Notes: generated by a model not told the origin, from the sequence alone. A stretch of 64,000 nt of DNA from Aporrectodea caliginosa (GCA_020284085.1 JACEVL010000463.1:466001-530000); one strand, 5' to 3'; shown: positions 43,797-54,420, counted from the first letter of the stretch. Made by a program: numbers and translations.

Positions 43797-44662
43797 TGTG
43801 ACAAAAACGGGGTTCTGCTCTCTCTCAGGAGGCGAGTGTCAGGCGCGTGTCGCTCAGGATGGGAGCGTAAGTAGGACCTCCGTGGTATTCGAAGGATTTC
43901 AGCATCCGCCAGCCGACTAGCCGTAGCGATCAGTGTCACCCACCGAAGGAATCAGACCTCAGAGTTCAATGACAATCTTTATTCGCACACCATCACAACA
44001 GGCAAGACTCAGAAATATACCAAACCAACGCAACAGGCCAGACTCCACTACCACACACAAGCGCCCTCTATATATATACCCAGCCGGGGCAGGGGTAGGA
44101 CTCCAGTCACCATGGCCTAGCAGGGATCCTCGGGCAGGGATCCCTGGGCTATGAGGGATCGGCTGGGCAAGGGATCCCTGGGCTACGAGGGATCCCTGGG
44201 CAGGGATGGCACGGGATCCCGCCAAAGGCTAGGGATCCCTGGGCTATGGGATCCCTGGGCTACTGGGATCCCTGGGCTATGAGGGATCCACGGGCTATGT
44301 GGCCAAAGGCTAGGGATCCCTAGGCTATGAGGGATCCCTGGGCTATGAGGGATCCCTGGGCTAGGAAGGATCCACGGGCTATGTGGCCAAAGGCTAGGGA
44401 TCCCTAGGCTATGAGGGATCCCTGGGCAAGGGATCCCTGGGCTATGAGGGATCCCTGGGCAGGATCCACGGGCTAGGTCGCCAAAGGCCAGGCCGCCAAA
44501 GCCTAGCAGGGTGGTCCAAAAACAGGGAGGCCCAAAAACCAAGGGTGGTCCCAAAAACCGAGGGTGGTCCCAAAACCGAGGGTGGTCCCAAAACCGAGGG
44601 TGGTCCCAAAAACCGAGGGTGGTCCCAAAAACCGAGGGGTGGTCCCTGGCAAAAACGCCACA
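43797..44662 (-). repeat. 3' LTR (866 bp)
   Basis: TGTGACAAAAACGGGG to AAAAACGCCACA on plus. Read on minus it has TATATATATA (44069-44078) and a polyadenylation signal AATAAA at 43978-43983. Contains two internal tandem arrays: GGATCCCTGGGCTATGAG-type units (about 44120-44465) and GAGGGTGGTCCCAAAA-type units (about 44530-44640). Confidence 0.92.
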
Positions 44663-44676
44663 TCCTCCTCCCACCA
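44663..44676 (-). promoter_or_regulatory. Polypurine tract
   Basis: Minus: TGGTGGGAGGAGGA directly before the 3' LTR, the expected plus-strand primer site. Confidence 0.75.
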
Positions 44677-45346
44677 CGAGAGATATGCCCCCTATATCTC
44701 CCGGGCACCCGCACGAAAAATCACAATACAACAATGTGGCCAACGGGCCCTACAAAGTCTATGATCCCTAAAATCACAAAAGCCAAAGCCCGCCTAAAAA
44801 GGTCCAGCACACAACTAAAGGCCAAGTCCTGACTTCTGTCCGGCTGACTAAGGGCGGTCTACGCGACCATCAAAGTCTCTAAAAATCAAAGTGCGATCGC
44901 AGTGGCCATCGGCCCAGAAATCATCAGACAATTAACAGAGGCCAACGGGCCAACGATCAAAAATCAAGACATAACAAAATCATAACAATCACAGCCATTT
45001 CTCGGCAAAACACAAACAATTAAGAAATCACACAATAGAACAAAGGGGGAAGCCATGGTCTCTCTACGTCTAGGACGGAGGGCTTAACGCGTCCCCAGAC
45101 AAAAAGCGTCTGGGGGAAGGACAAAGGAGGACAGCCATGGTCTCTCGACGTCAGGGACGGAGGGCTTACGCATCCCTGCATAAAAGGCGTCTGGGGGAGG
45201 ATTGGAATCGCAACAGAGTCCGGGCCGACGAGCGTATCAGAGTCCGGGCCGACGAGGGGTGCCAGACAGCAGCACTCCCCGGCGAAGGCGCTTCACCATT
45301 CGCCTCGTCGCCTGTCACTCGGAGACGCGCAGAGATCTTGTAGTCT

Positions 45347-46427
45347 CTAGCGGTAGCGGGCCGGTCGTTGAACCGTCCGCCTCGGTCGTCGAGAGACGAG
45401 TCGAACCTCCTCTGCAAACACCTTTTCATGGCTGCTAATTACCCTCCCCACCAGGGATCGTGGGAAATGCTCTATCGCTCTATTCCCATGAGGGAGGAAG
45501 ATAAAGGCCCTCGACTTAATTACCTCTAAAGGTCGGACAACTTTCCCACACTCAATAAGACCACCCATGATTATCAACAGAAATAGGATCAACCTGTCAA
45601 TCATCTGCCAATAACATTTTAATGCTCTGTCTTTCTTGCGTGCTATCCTTACGGCAGTTTCAATTACCTCTTCAGCCAACATATTATCCGACTGTGCCTC
45701 GACCGTAACCCTATGCGGCAGCGGCTGTCGTCTTAACGGCTGTCTCACTGGGCGCGCATCTCCCGTCTCAATCCTATGCGTGCTTACAGACGTTCTGCCT
45801 ATGTCCCTATCACTCGCGGAAAATACATCGTTATATTTTAATGAGCAAAGCGCCTAGTCGTTCCCGTGAACCTCTCCGCAGGCACTTCTACGGGCAAATC
45901 CGCTAACAATTTATCAATTGGCGAAGCTTGGCCGACCGCGTCCTCGCGGTTGGTCTCGCACAACTCTACTTCTACAGGGTGCAGCTCTCCTAAGGGGCGA
46001 TCCTTGGTCACCTATGGACTGGGTCTTCGCTCAAATTAACCACCCTTACCCGAGCATCTGCGTAGTCACCGACAACTACGCGGGTCAGATGGACCCGGGT
46101 TGGATTTCCTTAGCCTCCGTCATCCAGGCTGGCGCTATGGTCGTTAAATTACCATACATGGTCTGACCGATACATCCCTCTGGGACTTAGGGGAAACCAA
46201 CATCTCCTCGGCGACGATCACGCGCCGGCACCAAATAGATCCATTACCCCTAACCAGGGAAATACGCCTGCGTCTTACAAACAAAGATCCCATACCAAAG
46301 GCCCAAGCGGCAGCGATGTTCTCTCACACCAGTCCATCCCTAACATATGTCTTCAGAAATCTGATCAGAAACCAGGAAGGAAGTATGGATATAAAACCTG
46401 TTCGTAATCTTAATGGGCACCCGCACC
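45347..46427 (-). pseudogene. Decayed pol remainder
   Basis: Past the gag-protease stop, protease-like sequence continues in shifted frames (a VRVPIKI stretch, then LGMDW, which resembles the family's end-of-protease motif), with at least two frame breaks. Further on, 45347-45748 is a 133-codon frame with a hydrophobic stretch (LILFLLIIMGGLIE) and a basic C-terminus. No RT motif (such as a YxDD box) and no integrase zinc finger are seen. Confidence 0.55.
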
Positions 46428-48020
46428 TCACCCAGGACATTTATATCGGAACCCATTAGCAGCCATCAAAACGCGATTGCAAGAGCGAAGTTCTAACCCG
46501 TCGACAGCTGATGAATGCACCAGGCTGACTTCCGATCCAGTGTCGATCAGGCATAGCTGCGGTCGTCCGTTGATCTCACCGCGGATGTAGACTGCGTTGT
46601 TCGTAGCACGGTCCGGCATTCTTGGGCGCGTCGTATGGTTCATGACCACCTGGTCCGGTGGCGTCGAAGCATCGGGCTCGGTCGTCGCGTTCTGGCGATT
46701 CTGGCGATTCTGGTATCGGCGATCTCGTCGGCAGTTACGGGCCATGTGACCGGCTCGTCCGCAGTTGAAGCAGGTCATTTCGCGTCGCTGATTCTCCGGA
46801 GGGCCTGGGCGGTCTCGCTCAGGTCGGATTTCATGACTCGGTTCGTCGGTCGTCGGAGGGCTTCGGCGAAGCACGCGGAATTGCTCGTCCATTCTTTTCT
46901 CCATTTCTTGCTGCCATTTCCGCTGCTCATCTCGCTGAGTGTTCAAGAAGCGGTCCATCTGAGCCTGAAGCTGGGCGCTCAGATCGGTTTCTTGCGTCCC
47001 TCGCACTCGGTTTGGCTGTCTGCGGCGATCATCGGCGTCGTTCGTCCGTTGATAGGCCTCCAGACGCAGTGCGGTCCGGTATGCCTCGTCCAGGTTCTTC
47101 GGTTCTCGCTCGCGTACTTTGAGCGAGAGCTCCCGGTCTCTCATCGCTTCCAGGAAGGCATCCTTCGCGATGATCTGCGTCGTCTCGTTGGAAGGCACCG
47201 GGTAGGCCAAGACCACCAGTCGTCGGATCTCATGCAGCAGGTCGCTCAGGTTTTCTTCCGGGCGTTGACGGCGGTAGTACAGCTGGGCGCGGAAGGTTTC
47301 TGCCTGGCCTTCCGTCCCGTATCTCTGCCGAAGGCGTTCGACCAATTCTTCGTAACTTACGCTCGGTTGAGCGCCGAAGTCCCAGAGAAGTTGCGTAGCG
47401 GCCTTCTCCAGCGAACATCGCAAGTAGTCGACCCGGTCCGCGGCCGTCCACTTATTGTGCCTTGCGCAGACCTCGAACTGCACCAGGAATGACTCCAACG
47501 AGCCCGTCCCATCGAACTTTCCTGGCTTCATCGGCGTCGGGCGGCTTCGCAGCAGGTCGCTGACATTTTCTAGCAGATTCGGCGTCGAAGTCCCCGGAGC
47601 GTTCGGTCTTTCAGTCTCTTCGCGGAAATTCGGTTTCAATTTCTTCTTTTCCGTCGTCGCTTCGCCCGTCTTTCCTCGGAAGCTCGTTCTCTCCGGTTTC
47701 ACGGTCATCTCTTCTTCCCGGTCTTCGCGGAAGCTCGATCTCACCGGCTCTGGGTCGTCGAAGTCGATCTCGGACAGCAGGCGGCTTCGGTCCGGCGGCC
47801 TCTCCATCGTCTCTCTCCTCGCTGCTGGCGTCGAAATATCGGCAGGCGTGCGGATGTGACCTGGCATCGGAAAGGCGAGATCTTCCAGGAAACGGCTTCT
47901 GTCCGGTTTCGTTCCTATTGCGGCCATTCGCATCGCAGCTGGCGTAGAAATTCTTGACGGCAGATCGGCCAGGTCCAAGGCCGCGTAGGGAATGGTGTCG
48001 TCCTCGTCTCCCGGAAACAT
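46428..48020 (-). CDS. gag-protease polyprotein of LTR element
   Basis: 530 codons from ATG at 48020. Residues 1-150 are Arg/Pro/Glu-rich. About 160-330 resemble the retrotransposon gag capsid domain (KFDGTGSLESFLVQFE, YLRCSLEKAATQLLW, RQRYGTEGQAETFRAQLYYR). A Gln/Arg-rich coil follows. A single CCHC knuckle (CFNCGRAGHMARNC) binds nucleic acid. Near the end is the aspartic protease active site LIDTGSEVSLVH, fused in frame. The frame stops 26 codons after that site, where the family normally continues. A one-base change appears to cause this. So capsid function is plausible but protease is probably lost. Long antisense frames here are shadows. Confidence 0.88.
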   Translation of the reverse strand: MFPGDEDDTIPYAALDLADLPSRISTPAAMRMAAIGTKPDRSRFLEDLAFPMPGHIRTPADISTPAARRETMERPPDRSRLLSEIDFDDPEPVRSSFREDREEEMTVKPERTSFRGKTGEATTEKKKLKPNFREETERPNAPGTSTPNLLENVSDLLRSRPTPMKPGKFDGTGSLESFLVQFEVCARHNKWTAADRVDYLRCSLEKAATQLLWDFGAQPSVSYEELVERLRQRYGTEGQAETFRAQLYYRRQRPEENLSDLLHEIRRLVVLAYPVPSNETTQIIAKDAFLEAMRDRELSLKVREREPKNLDEAYRTALRLEAYQRTNDADDRRRQPNRVRGTQETDLSAQLQAQMDRFLNTQRDEQRKWQQEMEKRMDEQFRVLRRSPPTTDEPSHEIRPERDRPGPPENQRREMTCFNCGRAGHMARNCRRDRRYQNRQNRQNATTEPDASTPPDQVVMNHTTRPRMPDRATNNAVYIRGEINGRPQLCLIDTGSEVSLVHSSAVDGLELRSCNRVLMAANGFRYKCPG

Positions 48021-48075
48021 CTTCGGTCGATTCTAGCGTCGTCGGCGGCAGGAATTCTCCGACAAAACCCCACTG

Positions 48076-48087
48076 GCTCTGGTACCA
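48076..48087 (-). promoter_or_regulatory. Primer-binding site
   Basis: Minus: TGGTACCAGAGC, one base after the 5' LTR. It resembles the initiator-Met tRNA type site of many LTR elements, with one or two differences. The tRNA identity is inference. Confidence 0.7.
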
Positions 48088-48088
48088 A

Positions 48089-48955
48089 TGTGACAAAAAC
48101 GGGGTTCTGCTCTCTCTCAGGAGGCGAGTGTCAGGCGCGTGTCGCTCAGGATGGGAGCGTAAGTAGGACCTCCGTGGTATTCGAAGGATTTCAGCATCCG
48201 CCAGCCGACTAGCCGTAGCGATCAGTGTCACCCACCGAAGGAATCAGACCTCAGAGTTCAATGACAATCTTTATTCACACACCATCACAACAGGCAAGAC
48301 TCAGAAATATACCAAACCAACGCAACAGGCCAGACTCCACTACCACACACAAGCGCCCTCTATATATATACCCAGCCGGGGCAGGGGTAGGACTCCAGTC
48401 ACCATGGCCTAGCAGGGATCCTCGGGCAGGGATCCCTGGGCTATGAGGGATCCCTGGGCAAGCGATCCCTGGGCTACGAGGGATCCCTGGGCTAGCATCC
48501 ACGGGCTATGTCGCCAAAGGCTAGGGATCCCTGGTCTATGAGGGATCCCTGGGCACATGAGGGATCCCTGGGCTAGGAAGGATCCACGGGCTATGTGGCC
48601 AAAGGCTAGGGATCCCTAGGCTATGAGGGATCCCTGGGCAGAGGGATCCCTGGGCTAGGGAAGGATCCACGGGCTAGGATCCAAAGGCTAGGGATCCCTG
48701 GGCTATGAGGGATACCCTGGGCAAGGGATCCCTGGGCTATGAGGGATCCCTGGGCAGGATCCACGGGCTAGGTCGCCAAAGGCCAGGCCGCCAAAGCCTA
48801 GCAGGGTGGTCCAAAAACAGGGAGGCCCAAAACCGAGGGTGGTCCCAAAAACCGAGGGTGGTCCCAAAAACCGAGGGTGGTCCCAAAACCGAGGGTGGTC
48901 CCAAAACCGAGGGTGGTCCCAAAACCGAGGGGTGGTCCCTGGCAAAAACGCCACA
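48089..48955 (-). repeat. 5' LTR (867 bp)
   Basis: TATA at 48361-48370 and AATAAA at 48270-48275 on minus. The unique parts look nearly identical to the 3' LTR, but the GGATCC array is arranged differently (for example GGGATACCCTGGG at 48708 here only). Together this suggests a recent insertion with unstable arrays. Confidence 0.92.
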
Positions 48956-49019
48956 GGAGCTTATAATAATCAAAGGTTGTTGACGCTAATCACCAAAGTA
49001 TGTTATCCACTGGATTGGA

Positions 49020-49070
49020 TCCACAGTTTAACGGCAGCTTATGACACAACATACGATGTTTCCGCCGACA
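49020..49070 (+). repeat. Dispersed core at LINE 3' junction
   Basis: CAGTTTAACGGCAGCTTATG, CCGCCGACAAGATTA, joined directly to the LINE tail. In uninterrupted copies (7004, 36000) TTTTGGCATATTACAGCTC stands here. Confidence 0.6.
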
Positions 49071-49620
49071 AGATTATTTTTTGGCTATATCAGCTCTTTT
49101 CAAATATGTTTACAAAGTTATTTACAGCATTTCTAAGTTTTCTATAATAACATGTAATGCTATTTGCAAACAGAATTTCAGCACATATGTGTAATATATA
49201 CATGCATATATTATATACACATTTTATTACAAAGTACATCAATTTACAATAATGTATCTTTAACAGTTATTTACATAACAGGATAACTCAATTAAACATT
49301 TCAGTCAACATTTTCTTATATAACAATGCAATATTATTACAAGATGCAATAAAATTATTAATCATCATAATTAAATGACCATTAATCACACATATAAGCA
49401 CACTTGTTTTGTTTTAATTGGTATTTTAATCGCAAGCAATGCGTTCAGCTATATGTTTGTAATAGATTTGATATGATATTGATATTTATGAGAATAGTTA
49501 TAGTATTTTTCCTTTATTAATGACTTTAACAAGATTATATACTGCACTCTGCAAACATCCTGTATCAAGCAGAGATTTTAAATTAATTTATGATTTATAA
49601 CTATTACATTTTTCTTTTAG
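49069..49620 (-). mobile_element. 5'-truncated copy of the 55 kb LINE
   Basis: Reverse complement of 61735-62300: the last ~40 codons of ORF2 (AATGTAATAGTTATAAATCA, GATACAGGATGTTTGCAGAG), then the 3' UTR and one tail unit (AAGAGCTGATATAGCC). The high similarity shows the family was recently active. Confidence 0.88.
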
Positions 49621-49679
49621 GATAGTTGAATACTAATACGCGACCCATTGAATACTAATACGCGACCTATTGAACGAGA

Positions 49680-49724
49680 TTATATATAGACTAGAGAAGA
49701 AGCGTTTCAAAGGTGTATAATTGA
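49680..49724 (+). promoter_or_regulatory. Class A module, left
   Basis: TATATATAG (49681-49689), ACTAGAGAAGAAGCGTTTC, AAAGGTGT (49709-49716), ATAATTGAGCTGAGTGTG. ATACTAATACGCGACC is duplicated just upstream (49630, 49652). Confidence 0.7.
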
Positions 49725-50096
49725 GCTGAGTGTGAACGTAATATTACTCTGATCAGTTAGCAATTTTTCATGCGCATAAAGGCTTTTCAATTACCTAATT
49801 TTATTATTTGCAATTTTTAAGCGCATTTTAACAAAGCACTATTGAAGAAAAGCCACACGACCAAGCAATTGTAGGATACGATCGAATAGTATCGTCTTCA
49901 ATTATTTGCAAAATTAGGCATCGAAAGAAGGTCATTTCGCATGTTGCATGGAAGCCCGAGCTGCGATGAGCCATGAACCGATCTGGACCTATCTAAACCG
50001 TTCCAGTTACGTGGCTGGAAAAAGGACAAAAACAGTGCGAATAGACCAAAAGAGATTTTGTAGTGATATTACTCAGTTTCAAAATTGGACACCTTT
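49709..50096. repeat. Class A convergent unit
   Basis: AAAGGTGTATAATTG facing AATTGGACACCTTT, 388 bp. The interior carries GTAATATTACTCTGATCAGT, GAAAAGCCACACGACC, GATGAGCCATGAACCGATCT, all shared with other A units. Confidence 0.7.
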
Positions 50097-50120
50097 ATAA
50101 TGCACACGCTCTTTAAACAA
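50085..50120 (-). promoter_or_regulatory. Class A module, right
   Basis: Minus: TTTAAAGAGCGTGTGCATTAT then AAAGGTGTCCAATTTTG. Confidence 0.5.
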
Positions 50121-50348
50121 AGAGCTTCTTCAAATAATTTTGACTCTTTTTCTGCTGGTGTTAGTAGATTCGTGTATCACTACATAGTCGCAATCGTAAG
50201 ATTCGCTAACTCTAAACTTCTAATGCGCAACTCGCAGGTCAAAATTTGCAATTTTTAAGTGCATAACAACAAAACATTATTCAAGAAAAGTCACGCGACC
50301 TGCAATAGTAAGACACGATGAGGCGCTGTTGATTTCTCTCTGAGGATT

Positions 50349-50822
50349 TAAGGTGTCTACTGGACTAGGACAGGCATCCCGTTGACAGAACATTCGATCT
50401 GCTTGAGATGGCCGTGGGCTTACCTGAGGCGGCCGTGGGCTTACCTGAGGCGGCCGTGGGCTTACCTGAGGCGGCCGTGGGTCTACCTGAGGCGGCCGTG
50501 GGCTTACCTGAGGCGGCCGTGGGTCTACCTGAGGCGGCCGTGGGCTTACCTGAGGCGGCCGTGGGTCTACTTAAGGTCGCATAGGGTCTAGATGAGGTTT
50601 GAGTGAATCCAACTGGCATTTCACGGAGTTAGATAGAGTAGCCTATGCGAAGTGTCGGCCAACCTCAGAACCTTCGTAGGATCTAAAAGATCTCGTAAGT
50701 CTGTCAGAGGACCTGGATCTATTTCCGCTGGGGCGTGTCTTGGCGTCGTACCCTTCAGGCGGATATCGTCGACCACCCTTCTTCGCATTTCGTCGATGGA
50801 GTTGGACAACAGGAGAGTGGAT
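50349..50822 (-). pseudogene. Olig-like bHLH copy 3 (5' half lost, frameshifted)
   Basis: On minus it starts inside helix 2 ([20 protein letters not shown]) where an R1 repeat abuts at 50822, so the basic region and helix 1 are gone. TTPRHAPAEIDPGP and [12 protein letters not shown] follow as in copy 4. A small insertion then shifts the frame and it stops at LLYLTP. The C-terminal part (50403-50580) is expanded to about eight 21-bp units reading (R/K)PTAASG in one frame and RPPQVSP-like in the other. It cannot encode a DNA-binding protein. Confidence 0.8.
50403..50580. repeat. 21-bp tandem array in Olig-like copy 3
   Basis: Units GGCGGCCGTGGGCTTACCTGA, nearly identical, about eight copies. 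Copy 1 has diverged units of the same length, so the array was homogenised or expanded here. Confidence 0.9.
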
Positions 50823-50884
50823 GTCCCAAGCTTGGGGAAAGGAGGAGGGCGACGCTAATCATCTTTGTCATCAGATAGTGACGT

Positions 50885-51183
50885 TTATCTGCTTATCTGC
50901 AGGAGCTCTGTCGCTCTATATTTCTCCCAATATTGGCCGCCGACCCCTTCGCTCTGCAGTCCGCGGTGACTTGAGTGTCCAATTTTCACGCACTTCTACA
51001 ATGCAACATCGGGCCTTCTCGGTTGTGGGACCGAGTATCTGGAATGGGCTTCCTCTAGAGCTCCGTCTCCTACCTAGGAACTCTTCACCTGCATTTTATA
51101 CCTCTCTGAAAACTATTCTTTAAGCCGTGGTTGGGCCGGGATGCGCCTCTGAGTAGATATCTTGAAGGGGAGCTATATCAAGT
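50885..51183 (+). mobile_element. CR1-like LINE 3' end with (GATT)n tail
   Basis: RGDLSVQFSRTSTMQHRAFS, GPSIWNGLPLELRL, FYTSLKTIL, then GCGCCTCTGAGTAGATATCT, TGAAGGGGAGCTATATCAAG. Same family as 33229-33590 but with a different tail repeat. Confidence 0.85.
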
Positions 51184-51428
<245 letters not shown>

Positions 51429-51489
51429 CGTTAAACTAAAACTGCTTCTACTACTCAGTATAGATTTCAATGTTATACACAACTTAAGG

Positions 51490-52640
51490 TCAGCCAACGA
51501 GCCTTGCAGCCGTAAGATGTCGCTAAGCACTTGATACCAATTATACTAACGCATGAGAAACGGAAATCTGCTGAGAAACATCTATTAATATACACTGACC
51601 CAGTTCCATGCTCGGAACTATACACATCACAACCCTTTCTCCTCAAGACGTACATTTGGTCGTCTCCGCCCATGCTGTCCGTTAAACTGCAAGCAATGTT
51701 CAGGATTGGCCTTTTCCATAAGGGTGGCAACACTATAATTCACCCTCTCGTGATCCGACTCTGTCTCCTTCGAAGTGGCCAGATGAGTAACGAGAGTAGA
51801 ACTTTGTTATTGTATATTATTATACCTAGATATTATATCATATTATATAATATTATATTTATATAATATTAGATTATATAATGCTACGTTATGTTACGTC
51901 ATGTCATATAATACCATATCACATCACATCATATTATAATCATATGTCATATATCGTATTTCATAATATAATTTATCATACTAATTATTGCATAATATCA
52001 AATCATATCATATATCGTATATCATACATTATATACTAGACGCTGCCACCCGGCTTCGCAAGGGTTATTTCTACCTTATATATTATTTGTTCCCCGGGCT
52101 AAATTATATAGTGGACGAAGCTCGTACTCTTATTCTCGAGTTTTTAATGTTCCATTAACGAGAGTAATTTTTCAGGGCGACTTAGTGATTTTATGTCGAA
52201 TGCTCCTGATTTGCATATTTAGCACCGCGTGACGTGAGACAAATGGCAACGTTATTGATATTACCTCGTTAATGTGACCATTTGGAAACTTAAAATGTCC
52301 GTAAATCGGAATTGAAAGTTAATTGAGTTGCGAATAGTACTATTGCCATCCAAATACTTATAAGAAGAGTTAAAGGAAATGCTCGTATTGCTAGAACGTT
52401 CCGTTCGTGAGCCTATAACCGGACAAACAGAATTAGGACAAACTTTGAGACTTATTGAATAGACTATATCATATCATATAATAGTAATATATCATATAAT
52501 ATAACTTCATATCATATCGGATTACATAATTATATGTATATTTATGACTTTAAAATTATGTGTTCATATGTAGTCGACAACTTTATAGCATGATTATGCA
52601 TATGAAAATAACGACAGTGTCCAGTTTTGTCCATAACACA
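51490..52640. other. Spacer, AT-rich with CATATTATA runs
   Basis: A dispersed core (minus) is at 51493-51525. The stretch 51830-52035 is ATATCATATTATA low-complexity. CCACCCGGCTTCGCAAGGGT at 52049 resembles a widespread palindromic transposon motif, but I found no partner. No gene is seen. Confidence 0.45.
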
Positions 52641-52647
52641 AACGGGT

Positions 52648-52690
52648 CTTAGACACCTTTATTTGGATGTTACACATCTGTATATATACA
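52648..52690 (-). promoter_or_regulatory. Module, reverse
   Basis: Minus: TGTATATATACAGATGTGTA, ACATCCAAAT, AAAGGTGTCTAAGACCC. TATATATA at 52681-52688. Confidence 0.6.
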
Positions 52691-53059
52691 TTTTTTAAAC
52701 ACAATCAATGCTTGTTTCGTCTACGGGATTGATCGATTGCATCTAATAATAATGAAACCGCAAATGTGGGGCAATATAATTAAGCGGTATGTTTAGATTG
52801 AATTGCATTGCAGTTAAGTTCTGTTCCTGCATATACAAACATACATAAACAATGCATAAAAACAGACATGCATACATACGCATCACGTGCATGCGTACGT
52901 AATTACACACAGGTAGAAAGTAAAACTATTATTGTTACGTTAACGTAAGCCTACCGAGATTACCATGCCACTTTTCTGTGTGGTATATTATATTATGCGG
53001 GAAAATATCTAATCACTTAAGGTCAAATACGCTACTGCAATTCTTGGATGGTGCCAGTC

Positions 53060-53611
53060 TCAGATATCCATTTGACAGAGCATTCGATCTGCATGAGGCA
53101 ACCGTGGGTTTACCTGAGGTGGCCGTGGGTCTCCCTGTGGTCGTATTATGTCTAAATGATGTTTGAGTAAATCCAATTGACATTTCATGGAGTCAATTAG
53201 GGTAGGCGAAGTGTCGGCCAACCTCAGAACCTTCGTAGGATCTGAAATATCTCCGAAGTCCGCGAGAGGACCGGGATCTGTTTCCGGCGGGGCGTGTCTT
53301 GGCGTCGTACCCTGTAGGCGGATATCGTTCACCACCCTTCGCATTTTGTTGAGGGAGTTGGACAACATGAGGATGTAGTTCTTGGCAATCAGCAGGAGAG
53401 TGGCAATCTTCGACATCTTCCTCACGGACGGACCGTGGTTCGCGTAGGTCATGACCTCACGCAGGGCATCGAGGGCAGAGTTCAGGTCATGCATCCGGTT
53501 CCTCTCACGGCTGTTGATCCTCAAACGCAGACCGTGTGACTTCACTCTACCAGATCGGACACACTCCGCTGATCCGGAGTCAAGGCCGTCATACATGGAT
53601 GAATCCAGGTC
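53060..53611 (-). pseudogene. Olig-like bHLH copy 4 (N-terminus lost)
   Basis: 178 codons open from ATG at 53596 ([12 protein letters not shown], equal to residue 130 of the intact copy). The bHLH is complete: [35 protein letters not shown] and [20 protein letters not shown], with the same extra Ile as copy 2. Pro is replaced in PYA (MTYA) and one Arg is missing after helix 2 (KMRRVVNDI). The tail has [18 protein letters not shown]. Homology ends abruptly at 53611, in CATCACATTA repeats, so promoter and N-terminus are gone. A short protein could still be made if another promoter drives it. Confidence 0.78.
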
Positions 53612-53790
53612 GCATCACAACGTTACATTGCAATCACATAAGAGTACATCTCATCACATTACACAACAATCATATTACAACACATCACATTACATTACAT
53701 TACATCACATTGCACCATATCACATTACAAAACATAGGATGGCATTACAGTGCATTGCACTGCGTTTCATAACATTGCATCACATTACAT
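53612..53790. repeat. CATCACATTA low-complexity block 4
   Basis: Directly upstream of Olig-like copy 4. Confidence 0.8.
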
Positions 53791-53794
53791 GTCC

Positions 53795-54078
53795 TCCATC
53801 ATCTACTCCCGCCAGAACGGGTAACCGAATACTCCCTTTGGCCTCGCTCTCATAATCTTGAGATACCGCACTGTGATTCGTTGACTGGAAGGGGGTTTAT
53901 CACTAGCATGCTGAATAGATGACTTATTTATAATAGTTTTTATTTATTTTACTCAAATTATAATTAATATCTTTAGTGGTGATTATTACTTAGTTGTATT
54001 ATAATAATTATTTTATGCTGTATGTCCCATTGTGCGTTTGCAAGTGGTGTAATAAAGAATATAGGCCTACTTACTTAC
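53795..54078 (+). mobile_element. LINE-like 3' end with ACTT tail
   Basis: GTGTAATAAAGAATATAGGC then TTACTTACTT. No coding part I can assign. Confidence 0.45.
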
Positions 54079-54156
54079 TTTACTTACATGTCATTACAAT
54101 AACTGCTGGCATTTTCTGCTGTCGCATTTTATCCTAGGCTGTTCAGCTACCAGTAT

Positions 54157-54340
54157 TAAACGACTTCTTATGGCAAATAGTAGATTCAGTGGAAAATGTC
54201 ATTCTACATACAGGCTTCATTATCTAGCTTTACATTAATTGATATTAAAGTGTCCAACAAAATTTAATTTTTCCATTCTTTACCAACAGAGCCGTTAACG
54301 TCGACCTTAAGTAACAACTAAGCAACAGGGAATTTTACCA
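54157..54340 (+). repeat. Class B unit with diverged module
   Basis: TTAAACGACTTCTTATGGC core, TCTAGCTTTACATTAATTG, then AAAGTGTCCAACAAAATTT at about 54246 (heptamer lost one G). ACAGAGCCGTTAACGTCGAC and ATACCAAATGTTACTGAC follow, as near 5400-5470. Confidence 0.6.
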
Positions 54341-54362
54341 GTTATACCAAATGTTACTGACT

Positions 54363-54420
54363 TTTATATATTGCCCAAATTGAAACAATTATAAAGGTGT
54401 CTGTGCAGTTAGTATTTCAT
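54363..54420 (+). promoter_or_regulatory. Class D module, uninterrupted
   Basis: TTATATATTG (54364-54373), AAAGGTGT (54393-54400), CTGTGCAGTTAGTATTTC. It shows the layout before the LINE insertion at 5484. Confidence 0.6.

Larger units (their letters stand above)
43797..48955 (-). mobile_element. Ty3/gypsy-like LTR retrotransposon, non-autonomous
   Basis: A 5159-bp minus-strand element bounded by TGTG...CACA LTRs and a GGAG duplication (43793-43796 and 48956-48959). From its 5' end (right) come LTR, primer-binding site, gag-protease, a decayed pol remainder, polypurine tract and LTR. The internal part is only 3426 bp. I find no reverse-transcriptase, RNase H or integrase core. A minus frame at 45347-45748 ends in RRPRRTVQRPARYR, which resembles the basic tail after an integrase. 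So the middle of pol appears deleted. It would need enzymes in trans. It is visibly more GC-rich than its surroundings. Confidence 0.9.

Noticed and set aside
44183..44832. Repetitive Pro/Gly/Trp-rich frames in the LTR
   Set aside because: They translate the tandem arrays of the LTR in several frames on both strands; the same occurs in the other LTR.
46635..47859. Antisense frames of 285 and 134 codons over gag
   Set aside because: GC-rich shadow frames of a well-supported gag-protease gene with domain motifs on the other strand.
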